DNA from: Candidatus Izemoplasmatales bacterium | GTDB lineage: Bacteria > Bacillota_I > Bacilli_A > Izemoplasmatales > Hujiaoplasmataceae | Length of the DNA: 6,901 nt | Assembly (NCBI GenBank): GCA_028699855.1 | Contig: JAQVTV010000051.1 | Span: forward strand, 1-6,901 | Direction of reading: 5' to 3' | In this document: positions 1-6,594 of the stretch, in pieces | How positions within the stretch are numbered: the stretch's first letter is position 1 | How the letters are laid out: every line of letters begins with the position of its first letter | Position numbers and translations under genes: made by a program | The notes under the pieces: model-generated | Told to the model about the DNA's origin: nothing | The model's database searches: none | The model's input: only the letters and a program-made list of their open reading frames with translations

Positions 1-48
1 AAAGCACTTCTGATTCATTTTAACGTTCATGCCGACATCTTTTTGCAT
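1..48 (-). CDS. Start of an unidentified gene, cut by the left edge
   Basis: Sixteen codons are visible, reading MQKDVGMNVKMNQKCF, and the frame is open to the window edge. The start is supported by an AAGGA ribosome binding site that overlaps the TAA stop of the symporter gene, with a 5-base spacer before the ATG. Only 8 bases separate the two genes, so this is very probably the next gene of the same operon. Internal ATG codons at residues 7 and 11 are alternative starts, but neither has a comparable ribosome binding site. Too little protein is present to assign a family. Position suggests another sugar-catabolism gene, such as a glycosidase or dehydrogenase, but that is inference from context only. 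Confidence 0.7.
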   Translation of the reverse strand, partial: MQKDVGMNVKMNQKCF

Positions 49-56
49 CGTCGTCC

Positions 57-1493
57 TTAAAACAACTCGCTTTTCAGTTGCTCGAAACGTTCAAGGTCCG
101 CTTCGCTCCACTTTTCATCATCCTGCGTCGACCTCAAATTCAGAAAATATCGGACTTCTTCGCTTCTACGGTTGGTCAAGACGAATTTCCTTGCGACAAA
201 AAATCCGATTATCATCAGTAATACAAAACTCCCTACCATGGCGATCCGAATACCGAGAATCGCGGAAAACGGTTGTTCGGGATTCGGAATGTCCTCTGTG
301 GGTTTGATATATCCCGAGACTGCGAGCATGATACCGAAGATCTGAATGGCGATGGCTGATGCACTCTTGCGGATAAAAGTCATGATGCCGGAATAACTTC
401 CCGTCGCGCGTTCGCGGTATTTGAGTTCTCCGACATCCACAGCATCGGGAAAGATGATCCAGCTGATGAGTTGCGCACCGGCAAAACCGAGCGCAGTCAA
501 GCCAGTCAAGATATACGCTCCGATGATCGGCCAATCCGAAGGATACACGCCCACACCGATGAAGGCGACGATCGCCAGCGGCAAACCGAAGAAATAGATC
601 TTCTTCTTATCGGTACGCTGGATCAGCTTGTTGATGAGGGGAAACAGCAATAGTTGTACCCCGATGAAAATGCCCAGAAAGACTGTGGAACTCCCCTTGG
701 CGACATAGAGCGCATAGTACATGATGCCGGTCGCGAGGATATCCATGGAGATGGATTGGCAGAGATACATGTAGACCAATCCCCGAAACGCCTTGACCTG
801 AAGGGGTTTGACGAAGGATTTCGGATGAAAGGTTGAGCGCGTCGTGGGAAGCGGTACGCGTTCCTTTGTGAAAAAGCCGATCAAGATCAACGGTAAAGCG
901 AAGAACAGACCGAAGCCGATACCGATGAACGAATAGAATTGCGATAGCGTGATGGACCCGGCTTTATACGATTCCATCACCAAAGACGGAATCAGCGTAC
1001 ATACGGCCGTAGCGGCCGTCGACACGACCAAACGAATGACGTTGACGAAATTTCGTTCGGGAATATCGGTGGTTATCTCCGCGGATAGCGAACTATAGGG
1101 GACGCTGATGACTGTGGCGACAGTGCTGTAAAGCATGAAGGTCAAAATAGCGTATGTGAACTTCAACCATTCATGTTCCCAACCGCCGATCGGCATCCAC
1201 ATCAAGGCAAAGACGATGACGAGCACGATACCTCCGCCAAGGATGAATGGACGTCTTCTTCCCATCGGGGTTCTAGCATTATCTGAAATGATCCCCATCA
1301 TCGGATCGCTGACGGCGTCCCACACCTTGCTCAGCAGCATGGCCAAGGTCGCCAAGGCCGGATTCAGACCGATGATATCGGTCAGGAAAATCAAGTAGAG
1401 GACGCCGATCAACGCTTGCGCGCCACCGCCAAAGACATCCCCCCAGGCAAAAAACAGTTTTTCGGATTTCTTCATCTGTTTCGTTTCCATCAT
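57..1493 (-). CDS. GPH-family sugar:cation symporter (MFS fold)
   Basis: This 478-residue, roughly 12-helix inner membrane protein resembles the glycoside-pentoside-hexuronide:cation symporters (MelB, YicJ, XynB/UidB-type carriers), which import a sugar with Na+ or H+. Visible signatures are WDAVSDPMMG at 58-67, where D59 and D63 match the MelB cation-site aspartates. The loop DNARTPMGRRRPF follows at 71-83, then VPYSSLSAEIT with ERN at 131-148, and DAVDVGELKYRERATGSYSG at 350-369. The frame stays open upstream to 1739, but those extra residues are polar, not symporter-like, and lie inside the isomerase gene. I therefore chose the tandem ATGATG at 1493, which has an AAAGGA site 5 bases upstream. 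A charged cytoplasmic tail follows the last helix (about 441-478). The length is typical of the family. It sits 10 bp after the isomerase gene, consistent with co-transcription. Family assignment is firm; the substrate (glycoside, pentoside or uronide) is not readable. Confidence 0.93.
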   Translation of the reverse strand: MMETKQMKKSEKLFFAWGDVFGGGAQALIGVLYLIFLTDIIGLNPALATLAMLLSKVWDAVSDPMMGIISDNARTPMGRRRPFILGGGIVLVIVFALMWMPIGGWEHEWLKFTYAILTFMLYSTVATVISVPYSSLSAEITTDIPERNFVNVIRLVVSTAATAVCTLIPSLVMESYKAGSITLSQFYSFIGIGFGLFFALPLILIGFFTKERVPLPTTRSTFHPKSFVKPLQVKAFRGLVYMYLCQSISMDILATGIMYYALYVAKGSSTVFLGIFIGVQLLLFPLINKLIQRTDKKKIYFFGLPLAIVAFIGVGVYPSDWPIIGAYILTGLTALGFAGAQLISWIIFPDAVDVGELKYRERATGSYSGIMTFIRKSASAIAIQIFGIMLAVSGYIKPTEDIPNPEQPFSAILGIRIAMVGSFVLLMIIGFFVARKFVLTNRRSEEVRYFLNLRSTQDDEKWSEADLERFEQLKSELF

Positions 1494-1498
1494 GTGCT

Positions 1499-1504
1499 TC
1501 CTTT
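1499..1504 (-). promoter_or_regulatory. Ribosome binding site that fixes the symporter start
   Basis: AAAGGA on the minus strand lies 5 bases before the first and 8 bases before the second of two tandem ATG codons. Its first A is also the last base of the TGA stop of the isomerase gene. This placement argues for termination-reinitiation coupling and against the much longer upstream open frame. Confidence 0.75.
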
Positions 1505-2232
1505 CACAATAAGGTCTTATAATACGCGAGGCTCTTTGCGACATCCAAGAAGGGCGTCTGAGAATTTTGTTCGATGACGGTATACACGCGATTGCAATCG
1601 ATTTCCTTGAACAAAGCCGGAAAATCGACGACCCCTTCTCCCAACGGACAGTCTCGCTTCCCTGGAGGTTTTTGCATATCGCGAAGGTGGATACCTCGGA
1701 GACGGGGTCCAAGTTTCTTCGCCCATACCAGTGGATCAAACCCTGCTTTTTGCACCCAATACGTATCCATCACGATTCCCACACCGGGGTCGAGATGATC
1801 GAGGATCCAGTCGAATTTCAACCGCCCGTTGCGCACCCGAAATTCGAAATCATGATGATGAAAGGCCAATTGGAGACCTGCACTCTCATACATTTTGGCC
1901 AAAGCGTTGACGTTTTGACAGAAGGTCAGGATCGCCTTTTGCGAGCCGAGGATCGCGGGAATGGATATAACCGAAACCACTGCCAAAGGGATGTGGAGCT
2001 CATGCATGAATCGACAGCGTTTCTGGAAATGCTTCCTCAGAGATTGCAGTGTGTCTTGAATCGCGTAGGCGCGAATGTTCAAGGATTGACATATCGATAG
2101 TTCGGACTCATCGAAAGATATACGCGCCAACTCAAAATCGTCAAAGCCCATACTTTGGGCTTGTTGGAAGCCTTGGGCAACATCCTCCGCCAACGCATGC
2201 CGGATCGTATAGGTTTGCAATCCTACCTTCAT
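1504..2232 (-). CDS. TIM-barrel sugar phosphate isomerase/epimerase-like protein
   Basis: The 242-residue cytoplasmic protein fits the xylose isomerase-like TIM-barrel family (AP_endonuc_2 fold: sugar phosphate isomerases/epimerases, IolE, YcjR and relatives). Visible signatures are the start MKVGLQTYTIRHALAED, DDFELAR at 31-37 with E34 near the end of strand 2, and AFHHHDFEF at 123-131, matching the common yHNHdfEF motif. MDTYWVQKAG follows at 155-164 with D156, then RGIHLRDM at 179-186 with H182, PLGEGVVDF at 196-204, and VIEQN at 219-223 with E221. D156, H182 and E221 are the expected divalent-metal ligands; the strand-4 ligand is probably in the HHHDFEF segment. It is at the short end for this family. 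Its ATG overlaps the TGA of the upstream gene (ATGA) and no strong ribosome binding site is visible, so translation is probably coupled. It may isomerise, epimerise or dehydrate the sugar imported by the neighbouring symporter; the exact reaction is unknown. Confidence 0.87.
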   Translation of the reverse strand: MKVGLQTYTIRHALAEDVAQGFQQAQSMGFDDFELARISFDESELSICQSLNIRAYAIQDTLQSLRKHFQKRCRFMHELHIPLAVVSVISIPAILGSQKAILTFCQNVNALAKMYESAGLQLAFHHHDFEFRVRNGRLKFDWILDHLDPGVGIVMDTYWVQKAGFDPLVWAKKLGPRLRGIHLRDMQKPPGKRDCPLGEGVVDFPALFKEIDCNRVYTVIEQNSQTPFLDVAKSLAYYKTLL

Positions 2233-4430
2233 GGAGCTATGTCCCGAATGTTGTTGGCATAGTCAAGCACAAGTCCGTAACCACCAAAATCGAAGGCCAG
2301 AACATCGCTCTTACGCGGCGTCACGCCATTTTCAACATACGGATTCAGGTAACGTGGATAGTTGAGATCCTCGACGACTTGATCGATCAGGAAACGTCCG
2401 TCGTAACATGCTTCGAGTACGGTTGTCCCGGCTTGTTGATACAACCGGGTCTCATATTGAATGCTTTGGGACTCCACAGTGAATGTCAGATTGTTCGCCA
2501 AGGTTCTTTGGACAAACGCGGTGAATGTCTCTTGGTCGCTACTTGAAGCCTCGATCACGAAGTAATGGAACCCTTCCCCCACCTGAATAAGATCGTAATC
2601 ATCACTCAACAGTTGGCTGACACTGCCGCGATCAAGGAGATTGTCGCGATCATCCGAACGGTTGCTCGTCGCAAATGGTACAAAGCTGAGCGCGTATCGC
2701 GCTTTGATCATCACATAGGCTTCGCCGCTTCGGCCAAAGATATAACCCTCCGCCAAATGCGTCAAGTCGACTTCATCGAAGAGTTCTAACGGAAAATACG
2801 CATGCGTCGTATTCTTGACGACCATCGGTTCCATGAACCCCTCTTTTTCGGGGGGTAGATATACCTGCAACGTCACGTTTTTCTCTTGAACACTCATGGG
2901 CTGGCGTCCATTGCCGACCCAGTAGGTCGGCGTCCCGCTGCGTCGCGGGATTTTCGCCGGCTGAGAGGTGAATATGGACAATGTCTGGTTGAGGTTCAAA
3001 GATTGGATGGCGTGCTGATCGGCATAAGCGCCCACGTGGTAAGCCTGGGCATTATGCATCGAAAAATGAGGCGTGCGATAGGTATAGACATTTGCACGTT
3101 CGATCGCCACGCCATTCGTGGATGGTTGAAGCGTCTTCGAGACGAATTTCAAAAGGTTGAATGCCCGGAGCGGCCAGAGATTGATGAGTTTGAAGTCGTT
3201 CAGGAAATCATTGGAGAACATCTTGTGGGTTGCGATATAGCGCATGGTGTTATCGATGACTTCAGGATTCGTGAATGCTTCCATATTCCATTGCATCATC
3301 ATTTGCGCGACACCTTGACCGAGCAAACCTTCTTGGTGCAACTCGCTGACATCAAGCGATTGACTGGACCGGATGATTTGTTCTGAGGCGGGATCATTGA
3401 AGATGGCATGGATGACTTCGGGGACTTCATAGTAGGGCTGAAGGTTGTCATCTTGTGCTTCCATCATCTGCTTGAAGCAGTTGAAGAAGCCATTGGTCGA
3501 TGTGGCCCAACTTCCGGCGAAATCACGGGTCGCTTCTTTTTGCAGGACATAGTCCAGATACGGACGCATCCGGTTGCCGGTCTCATCAGAAACGCGATTG
3601 TCGGAATACATCCTTCCGCTTGAAGACACGAAGATATAGTAGGTGCGCGGTGCACCCGAGGCGTCTTGACCGAGATGACGATAACTTTGGGTCGCCATAT
3701 CCATCCAGAGCAAATCCATGATCATCTTCATGCGATTGACCATTTCAGGATCATTCGCGAACTGGATGAAATTCGCAATCGGCGCGATATCTTCGGGATA
3801 ATAATTGTTCGAATACCATTCGGTGAATCCATAGAGGAACCTTTGTTCCATCCAGGCGTTGATTCTTTCTTCCGCCATCAGCATATGTTCCGCTCCAGTC
3901 TTTTGATCGACCGAGAAAATCGCATCGGGAAAAGTTTGACCGATCAAATACTCTTGTGTGGCGAATAAGATCTGGTGATTCTCCGACCAATAACACATCG
4001 AGTCCTCGCCGCCTTGATCCATCCAATACTTGAAATCAAGCATCACGCGACGGATATCGCTTCGGGTCGATACGGGAAGATAATCATAATAGGAAAGGTA
4101 CAACCTGACCAAGGAGTTCATCCGAAAATCAGCGCAGTCATATCGTCCGTCGATATAGGCATATGTGCCAGTCAATTCTTCGTTGATGAACGTCTCCGTC
4201 AGTTCGATGCCATCAGGAAGTCCATCCTGATGCAACCACTGATCAAAATAATAGATCAAACGGTCGCTGCCCCCGGCATTGATCGATTCAAGCGGTCGTT
4301 GGGGCAAGGACGCAATGCCCATGTTCACGGCGAACTGAATGCCCACCGATACCACGACGCCGAGCACGAGCACAAGCAACGCGACCCATATGCGTTTCGT
4401 TCGACATTTCTTTTTTTTCTTACTCATCAT
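2229..4430 (-). CDS. Large membrane-anchored protein of unknown function, possible glycan-active enzyme
   Basis: I do not recognise a named family. The 733-residue protein starts with a lysine-rich stretch (KKKKKCRTKR, 4-13) and one hydrophobic segment (about 14-36) with no lipobox cysteine. This indicates a type II anchor or an uncleaved signal, with the bulk outside the cell; cleavage near A40 is possible. Residues about 55-430 look mainly helical and contain YWSENHQILFATQEYLIGQ (147-165) and GFTEWYSNNYYPEDIAP (201-217). From about 445 to the end the protein looks beta-rich, with RTPHFSMHNAQAYHVG (452-467), YWVGNGRQP (503-511) and THAYFPLELFDEVDL (542-556). A helical N-terminal part followed by a beta-sheet C-terminal part recalls the alpha/alpha-toroid plus beta-sandwich architecture of several polysaccharide lyases and heparinase II/III-like enzymes. 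Y147, E150, N151, H152 and the aromatic/histidine-rich 452-467 segment are possible active-site elements. This is inference. It leads an operon with a sugar isomerase-like gene and a sugar symporter, fitting an extracellular glycan-processing role. A tandem ATGATG follows a GGAAGGTGG site. Confidence 0.9.
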   Translation of the reverse strand: MMSKKKKKCRTKRIWVALLVLVLGVVVSVGIQFAVNMGIASLPQRPLESINAGGSDRLIYYFDQWLHQDGLPDGIELTETFINEELTGTYAYIDGRYDCADFRMNSLVRLYLSYYDYLPVSTRSDIRRVMLDFKYWMDQGGEDSMCYWSENHQILFATQEYLIGQTFPDAIFSVDQKTGAEHMLMAEERINAWMEQRFLYGFTEWYSNNYYPEDIAPIANFIQFANDPEMVNRMKMIMDLLWMDMATQSYRHLGQDASGAPRTYYIFVSSSGRMYSDNRVSDETGNRMRPYLDYVLQKEATRDFAGSWATSTNGFFNCFKQMMEAQDDNLQPYYEVPEVIHAIFNDPASEQIIRSSQSLDVSELHQEGLLGQGVAQMMMQWNMEAFTNPEVIDNTMRYIATHKMFSNDFLNDFKLINLWPLRAFNLLKFVSKTLQPSTNGVAIERANVYTYRTPHFSMHNAQAYHVGAYADQHAIQSLNLNQTLSIFTSQPAKIPRRSGTPTYWVGNGRQPMSVQEKNVTLQVYLPPEKEGFMEPMVVKNTTHAYFPLELFDEVDLTHLAEGYIFGRSGEAYVMIKARYALSFVPFATSNRSDDRDNLLDRGSVSQLLSDDYDLIQVGEGFHYFVIEASSSDQETFTAFVQRTLANNLTFTVESQSIQYETRLYQQAGTTVLEACYDGRFLIDQVVEDLNYPRYLNPYVENGVTPRKSDVLAFDFGGYGLVLDYANNIRDIAP

Positions 4431-4435
4431 CTATT

Positions 4436-4444
4436 CCACCTTCC
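4436..4444 (-). promoter_or_regulatory. Ribosome binding site of the 733-residue protein
   Basis: GGAAGGTGG on the minus strand differs from the ideal AAGGAGG core by one base. It stands 5 bases before the first ATG and 8 before the second of the tandem ATGATG. Either start is plausible and they differ by one residue. Confidence 0.65.
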
Positions 4445-4467
4445 AAGTTATGTGCGAAACCACCGAA

Positions 4468-4496
4468 ATTTTATCACAAACCTTGCCATCTGAAAA
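4468..4496 (-). promoter_or_regulatory. Predicted housekeeping promoter of the sugar operon
   Basis: On the minus strand a -35-like TTTTCA (4496-4491, 4 of 6 matches to TTGACA) is followed by exactly 17 bases and then TAAAAT (4473-4468, 5 of 6 matches to TATAAT). The -10 is preceded by TGA, an extended -10 TGn element that can compensate for the weak -35. Transcription should begin near 4461, leaving a leader of about 30 bases. The position just after the terminator of the upstream gene fits an independent operon. Downstream of the -10, TTTCG occurs twice 9 bases apart, but no clear palindromic operator was found. Confidence 0.6.
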
Positions 4497-4515
4497 CCTT
4501 ATCCCGCAATATTCC

Positions 4516-4545
4516 AAAAAAAATACACCCATTCAATGGGTGTAT
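4516..4545 (-). terminator. Rho-independent terminator of the signalling gene
   Basis: On the minus strand the arm ATACACCCATT (4545-4535) pairs with AATGGGTGTAT (4533-4523) around a single central base. In practice this gives a 9 bp stem with a 5-base loop, or 10 bp with a 3-base loop. Seven T residues follow (4522-4516). The hairpin begins at the last base of the TGA stop of the signalling gene. On the plus strand the same hairpin lacks a following T-tract, so it should act in one direction only. Confidence 0.9.
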
Positions 4546-6563
4546 CAATAGCTGGTTTTGAATGATTCGACGAAGCGTTTGGCAATCATCGGATCGAACT
4601 GCGTTCCCGCATGCTTCCTGATTTCTGCGATTGCTTCTTCGTGCGTCAACTTGGGTCGATATGGCCGATCCGATGTCATCGCGTCGTATGTATCCGCGAT
4701 TGCGATGATACGCGCCCGCAAGGGGATGTCGGAACCCGAGATGCCTTGGGGATAGCCCTTCCCGTCCCAGCGTTCATGATGAGACAAGATGACCTCAGAA
4801 AACTCAATGTATTCGCTCGAAGAAGAGACGATACGATAACCGATCTCCGAATGGCGTTTGACCTCAATCCACTCTTCTTCTGTTAAAGCCCCAGGTTTAT
4901 TCAATATATGTTCGGGGATGCCGATTTTGCCGATATCATGCATGTTGCCGATGATGCCGAGCAATTTGATCTCATCGCTACGCATGCCGAGCGATTCGCC
5001 GATCCGTTGGCATAATTCCGCGACGCGTCTTGAGTGCGCTTCTTCCCGGGAGTTCTTCAGATGCAAGGTGTTTAAAATTGCCTCGATGGCTTCATGTCGG
5101 TTCGAAGTCACTTCAAAGAGTTTATGTTTATACATATCGTCTTCAGCCAATTTGATGACTTCATCTATCGCTAAAGTACCGGTTTTGGTTTCAACACCAA
5201 AAGAGACCGAGACCGTCATGCCGTGTAGATGGTGTTTTTCAATCCGCTTTTTCGCGCGGTAGATATAGTTTGTTGCTTCGCCTTTGTCGGTGCGTTCAAG
5301 CATGATTACGAACTCATCTCCGCCGATTCGCGCCACTTCGCCTTTTCCTTTGAAAGAATCTTGGAGTTCGGTTGCGACGATTTTCAGAAGTGCGTCACCG
5401 GCATCATGGCCAAAGGCATCGTTCATGATTTTCAAGCCGTTGATATCCGCCATCACCACGGAGAGGGGGAGGAACGGTTCATCATCCATTCTCAGCATCT
5501 CTTCCTGATAGAAGCGCCGGTTCTTCAATCCGGTCAACACATCATGGTAACTGAGATACAGAATCGATTGTTCGTACTTTTTCCGTTCCGTAATATCGTG
5601 TGTAAAGATGGTCGCACCGATGATTTTGCCATTTTCGCCGTAAATCGGCGCATAAAAGTTCTCGAGATATTTGCCTTTGGTGTCTTCGACCTCATCGATA
5701 CGGGTGAAGGTTTCTCCTTTGAGAGCCATGTCAAAGCATGTCTTGATTCGGTAAGCCATCTCTGAATGAACCAGCATTTTCAAATAGTTCATGCCAATGT
5801 CAATCTTCACATGATAATAATGGGTAATCATTTCTTTGTGGAAGCGATTGAAACTCAGATAGTTGTAATTCGAATCGATCGCATAGATTTCCATTTCTTT
5901 GGGACTGTCGATCGATGCTTGGAGTAATATCCGCTGTTGGCGCAACGTCTCTGATATGCGCAGGCGAAAATCCTGATGGTGGACGGTGATCGCAAGCAAG
6001 GCTGTGGCGAATGGAAGCAGACCGATAAAAACCGGCATGATCATGAGTACGACTTCGAGTCCACGTCCCGGGATCGCGAATTGACAAAGAACGGTCACGA
6101 CATGGATGAAGAAACCAAAGATATAATATTGGATGAACAAAGGCAGTTTTCGAAGTCGCTTCAATTCAATCCTGCCCCAGAACAAACCGATCACAGAGGT
6201 CGTGATAATCGTCAAGATGCCGGCATAAACGCCGGATCCGCCAATCGCAAATATGCGAAAACTGATGCCGATGATGGCGGCGATGCTGGTTGTGATCGGT
6301 CCGAAAAACAAAGCTGTAACACCAAACAACACACTTCTAGTGTCAAAAATCAACCCTTCGCTGAATTTCCATGGAAAACCCATGATCAAACAGGCGAAGC
6401 CGCCGATGAACAATCCGGAGAGGGCTTGTTTCAACGGACTTCTTTCCTTGGGGAGCACATTGGATGCGCCATAGATGAACACGATGGCGAAGAGGAGGAT
6501 GATGTTTTGAAACATGTTCGAGGCGTAGGAAAAAACCTCTTTGACGATTTCAATGAAACCCAT
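4545..6563 (-). CDS. Membrane c-di-GMP signalling protein: 5TMR-LYT, PAS-like, GGDEF, HD-GYP
   Basis: The 672-residue protein has a multi-helix membrane region at about 20-195 resembling the LytS/YhcK 5TM receptor, with DTRSVLFGVTALFFGP at 74-89, R103 and GG at 108-109. A PAS-like domain follows at about 213-325, ending in the usual THDITERK linker. The GGDEF domain (about 335-485) keeps the GGDEF signature at 414-418, D373 and GHDAGD at 385-390, so diguanylate cyclase activity is plausible. The product-inhibition site RxxD, expected at 405-408, reads KGKG and is missing. The HD-GYP domain (about 495-670) keeps H510, HDIGK at 542-546, H571, HHERWDGKGYP at 595-605 and D624, the full set expected of a metal-dependent c-di-GMP phosphodiesterase. 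One polypeptide may therefore make and destroy c-di-GMP under control of a small-molecule or envelope signal. The start has a very strong GGAAGGAG-type site with a 7-base spacer. The gene lies 31 bp after the metallo-hydrolase gene and ends at a terminator. Domain calls are firm; the direction of net activity is unknown. Confidence 0.95.
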   Translation of the reverse strand: MGFIEIVKEVFSYASNMFQNIILLFAIVFIYGASNVLPKERSPLKQALSGLFIGGFACLIMGFPWKFSEGLIFDTRSVLFGVTALFFGPITTSIAAIIGISFRIFAIGGSGVYAGILTIITTSVIGLFWGRIELKRLRKLPLFIQYYIFGFFIHVVTVLCQFAIPGRGLEVVLMIMPVFIGLLPFATALLAITVHHQDFRLRISETLRQQRILLQASIDSPKEMEIYAIDSNYNYLSFNRFHKEMITHYYHVKIDIGMNYLKMLVHSEMAYRIKTCFDMALKGETFTRIDEVEDTKGKYLENFYAPIYGENGKIIGATIFTHDITERKKYEQSILYLSYHDVLTGLKNRRFYQEEMLRMDDEPFLPLSVVMADINGLKIMNDAFGHDAGDALLKIVATELQDSFKGKGEVARIGGDEFVIMLERTDKGEATNYIYRAKKRIEKHHLHGMTVSVSFGVETKTGTLAIDEVIKLAEDDMYKHKLFEVTSNRHEAIEAILNTLHLKNSREEAHSRRVAELCQRIGESLGMRSDEIKLLGIIGNMHDIGKIGIPEHILNKPGALTEEEWIEVKRHSEIGYRIVSSSSEYIEFSEVILSHHERWDGKGYPQGISGSDIPLRARIIAIADTYDAMTSDRPYRPKLTHEEAIAEIRKHAGTQFDPMIAKRFVESFKTSY

Positions 6564-6570
6564 CAGGTTA

Positions 6571-6580
6571 CTCCTTCCTT
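6571..6580 (-). promoter_or_regulatory. Strong ribosome binding site of the c-di-GMP protein
   Basis: AAGGAAGGAG on the minus strand stands 7 bases before the ATG at 6563, an optimal arrangement. It is the best ribosome binding site in the window and lies in the 31 bp gap after the metallo-hydrolase stop codon. Confidence 0.8.
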
Positions 6581-6594
6581 AACTTGTGTCAACA

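Noticed and set aside
1004..1019. Palindromic CGGCCG repeats in the symporter gene.
   Set aside because: They encode an alanine/threonine-rich membrane helix and are explained by codon content.
1494..1739. The symporter frame stays open for 82 more codons upstream of 1493.
   Set aside because: The extra residues are polar, fit no symporter N-terminus, lie inside the isomerase gene in another frame, and the ribosome binding site is at 1499-1504.
1567..2100. Long plus-strand open frame opposite the isomerase gene.
   Set aside because: It is antisense to a gene with clear family motifs, its translation has no recognisable domain, and no ribosome binding site supports it. Similar plus-strand frames at 3975-4493, 5229-5765 and 5976-6671 are rejected for the same reasons.
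2936..2953. Small GC-rich hairpin (TCCCGC and GCGGGA arms) within the 733-residue gene.
   Set aside because: It lies in coding sequence with no T-tract on either strand and is short enough to be chance.
4448..4470. Possible regulator operator just downstream of the -10 of the sugar operon.
   Set aside because: Only a short direct repeat of TTTCG is present. No LacI- or GntR-type palindrome can be seen.
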